NCBI RefSeq assembly: GCF_007829815.1
Contig: NZ_VIWT01000001.1
Span: 1,201,501 to 1,265,500, forward strand
From: Kitasatospora viridis
Lineage (GTDB): Bacteria; Actinomycetota; Actinomycetes; Streptomycetales; Streptomycetaceae
Length of the DNA: 64,000 nt
Direction: 5' to 3'
Shown here: positions 1-8,461 of the stretch, in pieces
Layout of the letters: each line of letters opens with the position of its first letter
Position numbering within the stretch: position 1 is the stretch's first letter
The notes under the pieces: model-generated
What the model was told of the DNA's origin: nothing
Databases searched by the model: none
Seen by the model: only the letters and a program-made list of their open reading frames with translations
Made by a program: the position numbers and the translations under genes

Positions 1-1
1 C

Positions 2-2386
2 CTCGTGACCGGATCCGTGCTCACCGACGCGCCGGCCGAGCAGGCCGCCACCGGGGCGGACACCGCCCCGGTGCGCCGGATGGTCTGGCGGCTGACCCCC
101 GCCGAGTCGCCGGCGTCCCGCCGGTCGCTGCGCGACCGCCGGGTCGCCGTGATCGGCGGCGACCCGGGGACGGCGGCACTGGTCGGCGCCGCGCTGGAGC
201 GGCGCGGCGCCCGGCTGGTCGAGGCGGAGCAGCACGTCCCGGACATCGTGGTGGACCTCGCCCTGGCGGACCGGCTCACCCCGACCGCCGGCCGCGACTG
301 GCGGGCTGCCCTGCTGCGCACCTTCACCGTGCTGCGCCACTGCTACCAGTCGTGGAGCACGGAGACCTCGGCCGACCGGCTGACCTACCTGGCCGTCAGC
401 TACCTGGGCGGCGGCATGGGTTACCACCCGGACGACGACATCGCGCAGCCGCTCGGCGGTCTGTGGGCCGGGCTGGCCAAGAGCCTGCACCGGGAGCTGC
501 CGAACTGCGCGACCCGGATCCTCGACATCGCGCCGGACGCCGTGGCGGACCTGCCCGAGCTGGTCGCCGAGGAGCTGTGCCTCCCCGGGCTCAGCGAGAT
601 CGGCCGGCGCGACGGGCAGCGCTGGGTGCTCACCCCGGAGTCCGTGCCGGCGGCCGCGCCGGCGGTGCGCTGGGGCGGCGGGGACACCCTGCTGATCAGC
701 GGCGGCGGGCGGGGCATCGGAATGGCCCTGGCCCGCGAGCTGGCCCGGGAGTTCGGGCTGCGGGTGGTGGTCACCGGCCGGGCCGAGCTGCCGCCCGAGG
801 AGGGCTGGTCGGAGCTGACCGCCGAGGCGCTCCAGCGCCGCCGGGCCGAACTCTGGGCCGAGCACCGCCAGGGGCGTCCGGTGGCCGACATCCGACGGGA
901 GATCACCCGCACCGAGGCCACCTGGGAGCTGGTCGGCAACCTGCTCTCGGCCCGGGCCGAGGGCCTGCGGCTGGACTACCGCGCGTGCGACTTCACCGAC
1001 CCCGCGGCGGTGCGCGAACTGGTGCGGCAGCTGCCGGACCTGACCGGCGTGATCCACAACGCCGGGGTGGACACGCCCAGCCGGCTGCCGAACAAGTCGG
1101 ACGACGAGATCGCCGTCGTGGTCTCCACCAAGGTCGACTCGTTCCTCCACCTGCTGGACGCGGTGCGCGAGTTGCCGCTGAAGGTGTTCTGCACGGTCGG
1201 CTCGCTGACCGGGCGGCTCGGCGGGATGGTCGGGCAGCTCGACTACGCCGCGGCGAACGAGGGGCTGGCCCGGCTCGGCCTGTGGGCGCAGCGCCAGGTC
1301 GGCTTCCCGGTGATGACGCTGGCCTGGCCGACCTGGGACCGGCTCGGCCTGGTCGCCAACTTCAGTGCCAGCCTGCGCTACATGGCGGCCATGGACATCG
1401 GCGACGGGCTGCGGCACTGGCGCTCGGAGCTGCTGGCCGGCTCCACCGGCGAGGTCAGCTTCGTCGGTCCGCTGGGCCGGGCGCTCGACCCGGTGCAGGC
1501 GGTCAGCTACCCGGTGGTCCCCCAACTGCCGGGCTTCGAGGAGACGTTCCCGAAGATCTTCCACCTGGGCACGGTGCTGGAGTACCAGCCGCACGCGCGG
1601 CTGGCCGGTGTCGTCGAGCTCGACACGGACCGGGCCGCGGCGATCGGCGACTTCCGGTTGCGCGGCGAACCCGCGCTGCCGGTGAGCCTGTTGCTGGAGA
1701 GCGCGGTGCGGGGCGCGGAGTGGGTGACCCCGGCGCACCTGCCGGAGCTGGTGCTGCTCTCGATCGACGACCTGTCGGTGCCGCTCGCCCTGCTGCAGTG
1801 CGAGCGGGGCCGGGTCCGGCTGCACCGGGAGGTGCGCGGCTGGGAGCAGGACGGGCAGTGGGTGGCGGAGGTGCTCTTCCGCCGCGAGGAGGGCGGTCCG
1901 CAGGCCCGGATGCGGCTGACCTACCGGGAGGCGGGCGCGCCGGCGGCACCGGCCGGGCGCGCCCCGCTGCCCGGTCGGGCCGCCGCCGACGAGGCGGCCC
2001 GGGCCACGGTGTGGAGCGCCGCACCGCTGCTGTCCTGGCGCGGTCTGGTGGTCCCGCTGTCCCGCTGGGCGGCCGAGGGCACCGACCGGATCACCGCCGA
2101 GGTCCGGCGCTGCCTGCCCGGGGACCTGTGGACCGTGCCCGAACCGCCGTCGTCCGCCGTGCCGGTGGCCGCGCTGGAGAACATCCTGCACGCGGCGGTG
2201 GGCCAGGGCGTCGGCTGGGCGGGCTCCTCCGACCAGCTGTCGGTGACCCGGATCCGGCTGCACGGGCCGGAGGGCGACCGGGTGCTGATCGCGGGCGACC
2301 CCGCGCTCGGCGTCTGGCGGGTGACCGACGCCGGCTCGGGCGAGGCCGTGGCCGTGGTCACGGGCCTGGTGGGGTGGCGCGGGTGA
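2..2386 (+). CDS. Type I polyketide synthase, C-terminal KR-DH portion (partial, 5' end outside window)
   Basis: The reading frame is open to the left edge, so only the last ~793 residues of a larger protein are present. A ketoreductase domain spans roughly residues 220-480: its nucleotide-binding loop SGGGRGIG lies near residue 230, and the catalytic Ser and Tyr are in GSLTGRLGG and DYAAAN near residues 398-415. A double-hotdog dehydratase-like region fills about 500-790 (GFEETFPKIF, then DFRLRGEPALPVSLLLESA). No ACP or thioesterase follows. The long helical insert between the NADP loop and the catalytic residues, and KR-DH as the last domains, resemble PfaA-type iterative PKSs. That resemblance is from memory, not a search. 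It probably reduces and perhaps dehydrates a polyketide chain held on an ACP further upstream. Downstream cyclase, SDR, P450 and SARP genes support a secondary-metabolite cluster. Confidence 0.85.
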   Translation, partial: LVTGSVLTDAPAEQAATGADTAPVRRMVWRLTPAESPASRRSLRDRRVAVIGGDPGTAALVGAALERRGARLVEAEQHVPDIVVDLALADRLTPTAGRDWRAALLRTFTVLRHCYQSWSTETSADRLTYLAVSYLGGGMGYHPDDDIAQPLGGLWAGLAKSLHRELPNCATRILDIAPDAVADLPELVAEELCLPGLSEIGRRDGQRWVLTPESVPAAAPAVRWGGGDTLLISGGGRGIGMALARELAREFGLRVVVTGRAELPPEEGWSELTAEALQRRRAELWAEHRQGRPVADIRREITRTEATWELVGNLLSARAEGLRLDYRACDFTDPAAVRELVRQLPDLTGVIHNAGVDTPSRLPNKSDDEIAVVVSTKVDSFLHLLDAVRELPLKVFCTVGSLTGRLGGMVGQLDYAAANEGLARLGLWAQRQVGFPVMTLAWPTWDRLGLVANFSASLRYMAAMDIGDGLRHWRSELLAGSTGEVSFVGPLGRALDPVQAVSYPVVPQLPGFEETFPKIFHLGTVLEYQPHARLAGVVELDTDRAAAIGDFRLRGEPALPVSLLLESAVRGAEWVTPAHLPELVLLSIDDLSVPLALLQCERGRVRLHREVRGWEQDGQWVAEVLFRREEGGPQARMRLTYREAGAPAAPAGRAPLPGRAAADEAARATVWSAAPLLSWRGLVVPLSRWAAEGTDRITAEVRRCLPGDLWTVPEPPSSAVPVAALENILHAAVGQGVGWAGSSDQLSVTRIRLHGPEGDRVLIAGDPALGVWRVTDAGSGEAVAVVTGLVGWRG

Positions 2387-2449
2387 GCCGCGCCGCCGAG
2401 TGAGCGCGGTGGGGTGGCGGGGCCGCCCCACCGGAGCGGTAGTCGTCGT

Positions 2450-2468
2450 CGCGGGGATGGTCCCCGCG
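2450..2468. promoter_or_regulatory. Small perfect hairpin between PKS and SnoaL-like gene
   Basis: Arms CGCGGGGA and TCCCCGCG are separated by a TGG loop. The hairpin ends only a few bases before the GGAAAGGGA ribosome-binding site of the next gene. It may be a weak terminator or a translational or processing element separating the PKS from the SnoaL-like gene. This is seen directly; the function is inferred. Confidence 0.4.
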
Positions 2469-2491
2469 GCCTGTTGGAAAGGGATACCGAA

Positions 2492-2911
2492 ATGACCGAT
2501 GTGAACCCGAACCGGCGCACGCTGGAGCGCTACTACGAGGAGTGCCTGAACAAGGGCAACCTGGACGTGATCTACGAGGGCGCCACCGACGCCCACATCA
2601 GCCACGGCACCGCCGAGAACGGCAAGGAGGGTGTCGAGCACCTGAAGGAGTGGGTGCGGATCCAGCGCGCGTCCTTCCCGGACCTGCACGTCACCGTGGA
2701 CGACTGGATCATCGAGGGCGAGAAGGTGGTCAGCCGCTTCACCGCTCGCGGCACCCACACCGGTGTGGAGTACTACGGGATCCCGGCCACCGGCCGGACC
2801 TTCGCCATCCCGGGCATCGTCATCGACGAGTTCTCCGAGGGCGTCATCGTGGAGAGCTGGTTCTCCATGGACGGGTTCGAGCTGGCCAAGCAGCTCGGCG
2901 CGTTCGGCTGA
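2492..2911 (+). CDS. SnoaL-like polyketide cyclase / ester cyclase family protein
   Basis: The product is 139 aa, a single NTF2-like alpha+beta barrel, which is the usual SnoaL length. The ATG at 2492 is chosen because GGAAAGGGA lies 8-16 bases upstream; the frame is open further 5' but without a convincing start. The sequence follows the SnoaL-like ester cyclase pattern: an N-terminal helix with YYEECLNKGNLDVI, an HISHGTAENGKEGVEHLKEW segment, then paired strands including VSRFTARGTHTGVEYYGIPATG and a final WFSMDGFELAKQLG. SnoaL relatives catalyse aldol cyclisations or hydroxylation-type chemistry on polyketides. Being directly behind a PKS, it probably shapes the PKS product. The substrate cannot be read from the sequence. 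Confidence 0.85.
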   Translation: MTDVNPNRRTLERYYEECLNKGNLDVIYEGATDAHISHGTAENGKEGVEHLKEWVRIQRASFPDLHVTVDDWIIEGEKVVSRFTARGTHTGVEYYGIPATGRTFAIPGIVIDEFSEGVIVESWFSMDGFELAKQLGAFG

Positions 2912-2929
2912 TCGCCGGGCCGACCGGGC

Positions 2930-2959
2930 GGCAGGCCGGGGACCGCTCCCCGGCCTGCC
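2930..2959. terminator. Bidirectional terminator between convergent genes
   Basis: A perfect 13-bp stem (GGCAGGCCGGGGA and its complement) with a CCGC loop sits between the stops of the SnoaL-like gene and the convergent NTF2-fold gene. There is no T-run, as is common in high-GC actinomycetes. Confidence 0.75.
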
Positions 2960-2973
2960 GGCCCCGCCCGGGC

Positions 2974-3459
2974 TCAGGCCCGGGCGGTCCGCCCGGCCGC
3001 GTCGGCATCGGTGATCGGGGCGGCGTGCGCCTCCTCGATCCCGGACGCGGCGACCACGTCGAGCGCGCGCTGCAGCACCACGGTGTCCTCAAGGGTGCGG
3101 ACCTCGTATATCCGTGCCCAGCGCATCTTCATGAACTGGTTCACCACATTCTCGTAGTACGAACCGTCGGGGAGCGGGGTCCGTACACGCACACTGGTGG
3201 CGACCGTGGTGTTCCACGGCCAGCCGGCGACCACGATGTCCTGCACCTCGAACCGGGGTCCGGGCATGACCCGGTCGATCCGCTCCCACCAGAGCCGCAT
3301 CGCGGCGTGCGTGTGGCGCTCCCCGGAGAGTGCGTGCTCACCGTAGAAGGTGTAACTGAACTGCGGCGCGAGGGAATCCACCATGGACTCCCAGTTCCCC
3401 TTGCTGATCTCGGCGAATGCGGCGCGGACCTTGGCTTTGACAACCGTGTGGTAGACCAT
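2974..3459 (-). CDS. Nuclear transport factor 2 fold / SnoaL-like protein
   Basis: The product is 161 aa when started at the ATG at 3459 (MVYHTVVKAKVRAAF). That start has GGAGG 11 bases upstream and removes an unrelated 13-residue leader that a start at 3498 would add. The fold pattern is NTF2-like: FAEISKGNWESMVDSLAPQFSYTFYGEHALSGERHTHAAMRLWWERI, with later beta strands around VQDIVVAGWPWNTTVATSVRVRTPLPDG. It is transcribed away from the SDR at 3569 and towards the SnoaL-like gene. It is probably a second cyclase or dehydratase-like accessory protein of the polyketide cluster. The enzymatic role is unassigned. Confidence 0.75.
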   Translation of the reverse strand: MVYHTVVKAKVRAAFAEISKGNWESMVDSLAPQFSYTFYGEHALSGERHTHAAMRLWWERIDRVMPGPRFEVQDIVVAGWPWNTTVATSVRVRTPLPDGSYYENVVNQFMKMRWARIYEVRTLEDTVVLQRALDVVAASGIEEAHAAPITDADAAGRTARA

Positions 3460-3484
3460 CAGAAACTCGACCTCCAGGCAGATC

Positions 3485-3497
3485 TGACGTATCGTCA
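3485..3497. promoter_or_regulatory. Short dyad in the divergent promoter region
   Basis: TGACG-TAT-CGTCA is a perfect 5-bp inverted repeat between the divergently transcribed NTF2-fold gene and the SDR gene. It is a candidate operator for a cluster regulator, with no independent support. Confidence 0.3.
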
Positions 3498-3568
3498 CGC
3501 ACTTTTGATTCTCTCACAGTAATGCCCGCCGGGTTGGGCGGGAACGACCGAAAAGGAAGGGGAGATCG

Positions 3569-4426
3569 TTGCCGGCGCCGCGCAATGCACTTGTCACAGG
3601 ATGTTCGTCCGGAATCGGACGCGCCACCGCGATCCGGCTGCGGAACGCCGGCCTGCGGGTCTGGGCCACCGCCCGGCGCCCCGAGACGCTGGTCGAACTG
3701 GCCGCCCAGGGAATCGACGTGCTGCAACTGGACGTCACCGACGCCGACTCGGCGAAGGCCGCGGTGGAGAGCGTCGCGGCCGCCGCCGGCGGGGTCGACG
3801 TCCTGGTCAACAACGCGGGCTTCGGGCTGGCCGGCACCATCGAGGAGACCTCGCTGGACCGGGTCCGCGAGCAGTTCGAGACCAACGTCTTCGGCGCGGT
3901 CCGGCTGACCCAGCTGGTGCTCCCCGGGATGCGCGAGCGCGGCGGCGGCTCGGTGGTCAACGTCTCGTCGATATTCGGCCGTTACGCCGCGCCCGGGGGC
4001 GGCTTCTACCACGCCAGCAAGCACGCCCTGGAGGGGCTGAGCGACGCGCTGCGCCTGGAGGTCGCCGGGTTCGGCATCCGGGTCTCGCTGGTCGAGCCCG
4101 GACCGGTGCGCACCTCCTGGGCCGACACCTTCGTCTCGCACCTGGACTCCACCGGCCAGGGCGACCCCGCCTACCGCCGCTTCCACCAGCGGACCGCCGA
4201 CTACTACGCCGCGGTGTACGACCGCAGTCGGCGCACCCTGGCCGGCACCTTCGCCGTCGAGGCGGACGACGTCGCCAAGGCGATCGAGCGGGCCGCGCTG
4301 TCCCGGCGCCCCCGGGCCCGCTACCCGGTCGGCTTCCTGGCGGCCAGCACCCTCGCGCTGCGCCGGCTGACGCCGGACTCCGTCTTCGACAACGCCTACC
4401 TCCGCCGCCAGTTCCCGGTGCCCTGA
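3569..4426 (+). CDS. Short-chain dehydrogenase/reductase (SDR)
   Basis: The product is 285 aa, a classical SDR. It starts with TTG at 3569, supported by the purine-rich AAGGAAGGGGAGA immediately upstream. The cofactor loop TGCSSGIG is at residues 10-17, the NNAG motif near residue 87, and the catalytic Tyr-Lys pair is in FYHASKHAL around residue 150. The C-terminal extension (FHQRTADYYAAVYD, then VFDNAYLRRQF) is typical of the classical SDRs annotated as oxidoreductase/retinol dehydrogenase-like. It is likely a ketone or alcohol tailoring enzyme of the polyketide cluster, co-directional with the P450 that begins 85 bases downstream. The substrate is unknown. Confidence 0.88.
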   Translation: MPAPRNALVTGCSSGIGRATAIRLRNAGLRVWATARRPETLVELAAQGIDVLQLDVTDADSAKAAVESVAAAAGGVDVLVNNAGFGLAGTIEETSLDRVREQFETNVFGAVRLTQLVLPGMRERGGGSVVNVSSIFGRYAAPGGGFYHASKHALEGLSDALRLEVAGFGIRVSLVEPGPVRTSWADTFVSHLDSTGQGDPAYRRFHQRTADYYAAVYDRSRRTLAGTFAVEADDVAKAIERAALSRRPRARYPVGFLAASTLALRRLTPDSVFDNAYLRRQFPVP

Positions 4427-4511
4427 CCGTCCGGTCCAGCAGCGCCGACAGCCACCGAAACCGCCTGTGCCGAACCGCCCGTGACGAACCGCCCGTGAGA
4501 GGGACACCACC

Positions 4512-5891
4512 ATGACCACCGAAGGACGGCGGGCCCCCGGCCCGCGCGGGATACCGCTGCTGGGCAGCCTGCCGCAGTGGAAGGCCCGGACCGCGGAGTT
4601 CCTGCTGCAGACCCAGCGCGACCACGGCGAGATCAGCCGGCTCCAACTCGGCCCGGTCACCGTGCACCTGGTCACCGAGCCGGACGCCGTGGGGCGGGTC
4701 CTCAAGGACAACAGCTCCAACTACGTGCGCGGCACCCTGTACGAGCAGTTCCGCACCGTGATGGGCGACGGCCTGCTGACCACCGACGGCGAACTCTGGC
4801 GCTCGCACCGCCGCACCATGCAACCGGTCTTCCTGCGCGGCGCGGTGGCCGCGATCGGCCCCAACGTGGTGCAGGCCACCCAGGAGATGCTGGACGGCTG
4901 GGAGGAGAAGGCGCGGCTCGGCCAGCCGGTCGACCTGGTCACCGAGACGCTGCGGCTGACCCTGGTCACGCTCAGCCGGTCGCTGTTCGGCTACGACATC
5001 CGGCCCCAGTCCCGGGTGCTCAAGGAGGTCGTGGACAACGTGATCGAGGTGATGTTCAAGCACGGCACGGTCTCCGAGATGCTCCCGGAGTGGATGCCGA
5101 CCAAGCGCAACCGGCTGATCAAGCGGGACCGGCAGATCTTCACCCGGCTGGTCGAGGAGATCCGCCGGCAGCACGCCGACACCGGCGAGGGCGCGCTGAT
5201 GGCGCTGATCGAGGCCGCCAAGGACCCGGTGACCGGCCGGGGGTGGACCGACGAGCAGGTGCGGGACGAGATGCTCACCCTCTACCTGGCCGGGCACGAG
5301 ACCACCGCCGTGGCGCTCTGCTGGACCCTGGTCTCGATCCTGCTGAACCCGTCGGTGCAGGAGGAGCTGGACGCCGAGCTGGAGCAGGTCCTGGGCGGCC
5401 GGATCCCCGAGCCCGGGGAGCTGGACTCGCTGCCCTACACCTGCAACGTGGTCGACGAGGCGCTGCGGCTCTACCCGCCGATCTGGATCTACCCCCGGGA
5501 CACCGTGGCGGCCGACGAGCTCGGCGGCTACCACATCCCGGCGAAGTCCTCGGTGCTGCTCTCGCCGCTCGCCTCGCACCGCAACCCGCGCTACTGGGAC
5601 AACCCGGAGGCCTTCGACCCCCGGCGGTTCACCCCGGAGGCGGTCAAGTCCCGGCCGCGGATGGCGTACATCCCGTTCGGCGCGGGCGCGCGGATGTGCA
5701 TCGGCAACCTGATGGCACTGATGGAGCTGCGGATGATGGTCGCGATGATCAACCAGCGGTTCCGGCTGTCCCTGGTGCCGGGCAACTTCCTGCGCTACGG
5801 CGACTCCTCGATCTCGCTGCGCCCGGTGACCGAGGTGCTCGCCATCCCCAGCTCGCGGACCAGCGGGCGCACCGCCGAGCGGGTGGCCTGA
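4512..5891 (+). CDS. Cytochrome P450
   Basis: The product is 459 aa. The oxygen-activation helix has AGHETTA at residues 260-266, the ExxR motif is EALR near residue 318, and the haem loop FGAGARMCIG places the axial cysteine at residue 396. There is no N-terminal membrane anchor, so it is a soluble bacterial P450 that needs ferredoxin partners; none are encoded nearby. The N-terminus (PGPRGIPLLGSLPQW) and overall length resemble CYP102-like/class I bacterial P450s with an eukaryote-like proline-rich start. It is a probable hydroxylase or oxidative tailoring enzyme for the polyketide. ATG 4512 follows GAGAGGGACACC. Confidence 0.93.
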   Translation: MTTEGRRAPGPRGIPLLGSLPQWKARTAEFLLQTQRDHGEISRLQLGPVTVHLVTEPDAVGRVLKDNSSNYVRGTLYEQFRTVMGDGLLTTDGELWRSHRRTMQPVFLRGAVAAIGPNVVQATQEMLDGWEEKARLGQPVDLVTETLRLTLVTLSRSLFGYDIRPQSRVLKEVVDNVIEVMFKHGTVSEMLPEWMPTKRNRLIKRDRQIFTRLVEEIRRQHADTGEGALMALIEAAKDPVTGRGWTDEQVRDEMLTLYLAGHETTAVALCWTLVSILLNPSVQEELDAELEQVLGGRIPEPGELDSLPYTCNVVDEALRLYPPIWIYPRDTVAADELGGYHIPAKSSVLLSPLASHRNPRYWDNPEAFDPRRFTPEAVKSRPRMAYIPFGAGARMCIGNLMALMELRMMVAMINQRFRLSLVPGNFLRYGDSSISLRPVTEVLAIPSSRTSGRTAERVA

Positions 5892-6214
5892 CCGGACCGG
5901 TGGGGCCGCGCGGCCGCGCGGGGCACCACCGGTCGACGGCGGAGGTTGATCGCCTCCGCGCGAAGGAGTTAGGGTCGAATCCCGGGGGACGGAGCAACTG
6001 AGTTGCGAGTCGGCATTACTGAAGGACCATCAGAGACTGCGACGGGCTTTTCCATGCCCGAACGGCGAAGAATCCGCCTGGAAAGACGGTCTCTCCCACG
6101 AACTCCCCACCAGCCCCGCACAAAGCGGTCCTGCGGTGGCCGAGGCGCCGCATCGGCGAATTCACCGACCTCCTGCACCGGCCCGGTCCGACTTCAACCG
6201 CTTCAGGAGGAACG
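5892..6214. other. Intergenic region upstream of the SARP gene
   Basis: These 323 bases have no convincing gene. A short imperfect hairpin (GGAGGTTGATCGCCTCC) lies around 5941-5957. The remainder is the presumed promoter and leader of the SARP gene, which ends with a strong AGGAGG site before 6215. No direct repeats of the heptamer type bound by SARPs were recognised by eye. Confidence 0.5.
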
Positions 6215-7021
6215 ATGGAGATCAGGATTCTCGGGCCGCTGACGGTCCGGCACCGGAGCGTCGACCTCGTTCCCTCGGCCCCCAAGCCGCGCCAGGTCCT
6301 CGCACTGCTGGCGGCACGGGTCAACCAGACCGTCACCGTCGACGACCTGGCCTGCGAGCTGTGGGACCAGGAGCCGCCCCGGAGCGCGCTCAACACCATC
6401 CAGACCTACATCACCCAGCTGCGCCGCCCGCTGGCGCGGGCCGCGGCCCCCTCGTCACCCCAGGGCGCCGGACCCCAGGGGGCCGAACCCCAGGGCGCCG
6501 CCGACCCGGTCCTGGTCATGTCCGGCCGCGGCTACCAGCTGCGCACCCCGGTGGACCTGATCGACACCGCCAGCTTCGACACCCTGGCGGAGCAGGGGCG
6601 CCAAGCCCTGGCCGCCGGGCAGAACGCCGCCGCGGCCGACGCGCTGCGCCGGGCGCTGGAGGTGTGGCGCGGGGAGTTCCTGGAGGACACCCGGCTCGGC
6701 CCGATGCTGCGGATCCACCACACCCGGTTGAAGGAGGAGCGCCAACGGGTGCTGGAGCAACGGCTCGAAGCGGACCTGCGGCTCGGCCGGCACGCCGAGC
6801 TGCTCGGCGAGCTGGCCGGCCTCACCCTGCTGCAGCCGCTCCAGGAGAACGTGCACGGCTTCTTCATGCAGGCCCTCTGGCTCTCCGGCCGCAGGCCGCA
6901 GGCCCTGGACGTGTTCCAGTCGCTGCGCCGCCGGCTGGTCCGCCAGCTGGGCCTGGAGCCCGGGGCCCGGCTGCGCGAACTGCACCACCAGATCCTCGGC
7001 GAGGAGGCGGGCACCCTCTGA
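6215..7021 (+). CDS. SARP-family transcriptional activator (AfsR/DnrI type)
   Basis: The product is 268 aa. The N-terminal OmpR-like winged helix spans about residues 1-95 (MEIRILGPLTVRHR, PKPRQVLALLAAR, ELWDQEPPRSALNTIQTYI), and the bacterial transcriptional activation domain (BTAD) about 110-255. There is no NB-ARC or TPR extension, so this is a small pathway-specific SARP. A linker at about residues 83-98 contains three near-perfect PQGA/E units encoded by direct repeats of CCCCAGGG, a probable slippage-prone hinge between DNA-binding and activation domains. AGGAGG precedes the ATG. As the only activator in this arm, it probably switches on the adjacent PKS genes by binding heptamer repeats near their -35 regions. 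Confidence 0.92.
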   Translation: MEIRILGPLTVRHRSVDLVPSAPKPRQVLALLAARVNQTVTVDDLACELWDQEPPRSALNTIQTYITQLRRPLARAAAPSSPQGAGPQGAEPQGAADPVLVMSGRGYQLRTPVDLIDTASFDTLAEQGRQALAAGQNAAAADALRRALEVWRGEFLEDTRLGPMLRIHHTRLKEERQRVLEQRLEADLRLGRHAELLGELAGLTLLQPLQENVHGFFMQALWLSGRRPQALDVFQSLRRRLVRQLGLEPGARLRELHHQILGEEAGTL

Positions 7022-7034
7022 GCGCCGCCGCCCT

Positions 7035-8264
7035 TCAGTGGGCGGCGGGCGCGCCGGGCGCCGCGACGGGGTGCAGGCCGCTCGACGCCGCCGACAGCAG
7101 GACGTCGACCAACCGCTCCGCCGCGTCCGGCCGGCCGTGGGCGCGGGAGCGGGCGGCCATCGCGGTGCGGCGGGCCGGGTCGTCGAGCAGCGGGGTGAGC
7201 GCCTCACGCAGCCGGGCGGCCGAGGGGGCGTCGATCAGGGCGACGGCCGCGCCGGTGGCCTCCAGGTGGCGGGCGTTGTGCGCCTGCTCGTTGCCCGCCG
7301 CCGTGGCCAGCGGGACCAGCACGGCCGCCTTGCCCAGCGCGGTGAGCTCGGCGATGGTGCCGGCGCCGCTGCGCGAGACCACCAGGTCGGCCAGCGCGAG
7401 CACGTCCGGCAGCTCCGCGCCGACGTAGCCGGTCACCAGGTAGCGCTCACCCAACTCCCGCCCGAGCGCGGCCGCTTGCTGCCGCAGCGCGGGCTCGTGC
7501 ACCGGGCCGCACTGGTGCACCACGTTGGCCCGGCTGAGCAGCCAGGGCAGCAGGTCGGCGATCAGCCCGTTGATCTGCTGCGAGCCCTGGGCCCCGCCGG
7601 TGACGTAGACGGTGGGCAGGCGGCGGTCGAAGCCGTAGAGACCGAGCGCCGAGACCGCCCGCTCCGGCTCCCCCAGCAGCACCTCGGGCCGCACCGGGTT
7701 GCCGGTGACCACGGCGTTCGCCCGGGCCGCCTCGGGCAGGTAGTGCAGGGTGGACTCGGCGGAGACCGCGAAGCGGGTGGCGGCCCGGGCCAGCACGTGG
7801 TTGGCCAGGCCGAGCCGGACGGTCTGCTCGTGCACCACCAGCGGCCGCCGGCACATCCGGGCGGCCAGGCCGATCGGCACGGCCACGTAGCCGCCGGTGG
7901 CCAGCACCACGTCCGGCCGCGCCTGGGCGACCAGCGCACGGGCCTGCGCGACGCCGAGCGGCACCCGGCCCATGTCCCGCACGTTGGCGGGCGAGACCAG
8001 CTTCAGCGGGTTGCCGCTGCGGCGCACCTTGCCGGTGCTGACGGCGGCGAACGGGATCTGCTCGGCGGCGGCCACCCGGGACTCCAGGCCGCCCGCGGTG
8101 CCGACCCAGAGCGCTTCGAGCGCCCGGCCGTCCTCGGCCAGCCGGGCCTGCAGGGCGCGCACGGCGGTCAGCGCGGGGTAGGTGTGGCCGCCGGTCCCAC
8201 CGCCGGTGACGACCAGTCGGAACGGGCGCTGCGGGTCCTCGGGTTCGATCCGTCCATCAGGCAC
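7035..8264 (-). CDS. MurG-like N-acetylglucosaminyltransferase (GT28 family)
   Basis: The product is 409 aa, longer than typical MurG (~360 aa). Family hallmarks are the N-terminal GGGTGGHTYPAL loop near residues 19-30, TGGAQGSQQIN in the middle, and the C-terminal UDP-GlcNAc-binding SRSGAGTIAEL followed by GNEQAHNARHLEATGA. MurG adds GlcNAc to lipid I at the inner membrane face. No other division or cell-wall (dcw) genes surround it, and it is convergent with the SARP at 13 bases' distance, so it is probably a paralogue. It may be a self-resistance or tailoring glycosyltransferase of the adjacent cluster. The GTG at 8264 has a poor ribosome-binding site, so the true start could be slightly internal. 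Confidence 0.8.
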   Translation of the reverse strand: MPDGRIEPEDPQRPFRLVVTGGGTGGHTYPALTAVRALQARLAEDGRALEALWVGTAGGLESRVAAAEQIPFAAVSTGKVRRSGNPLKLVSPANVRDMGRVPLGVAQARALVAQARPDVVLATGGYVAVPIGLAARMCRRPLVVHEQTVRLGLANHVLARAATRFAVSAESTLHYLPEAARANAVVTGNPVRPEVLLGEPERAVSALGLYGFDRRLPTVYVTGGAQGSQQINGLIADLLPWLLSRANVVHQCGPVHEPALRQQAAALGRELGERYLVTGYVGAELPDVLALADLVVSRSGAGTIAELTALGKAAVLVPLATAAGNEQAHNARHLEATGAAVALIDAPSAARLREALTPLLDDPARRTAMAARSRAHGRPDAAERLVDVLLSAASSGLHPVAAPGAPAAH

Positions 8265-8461
8265 CGTCGCATTGTGCGGCCCCGCACCGGGTCCCGGTGG
8301 ACGGCCCGGAACGGGACCGGCGGGTCCGACCCAGGTGGGCCGGGGTGGGCGTCAATCCGAGAATCAGACAGTCCACTCTTCCGGGGAACCGACGGGACTG
8401 CTTAGCTGTCTGCTGCGGTGCCGGATGTGCCGGAGGGGCTGGAAGGGCTGGAGGAGTAGGC

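Noticed and set aside
3338..5579. Large minus-strand frames opposite the SDR and P450 genes
   Set aside because: Compositional shadows: low-complexity Arg/Pro/Gly translations, while the plus strand has intact enzymes with all motifs.
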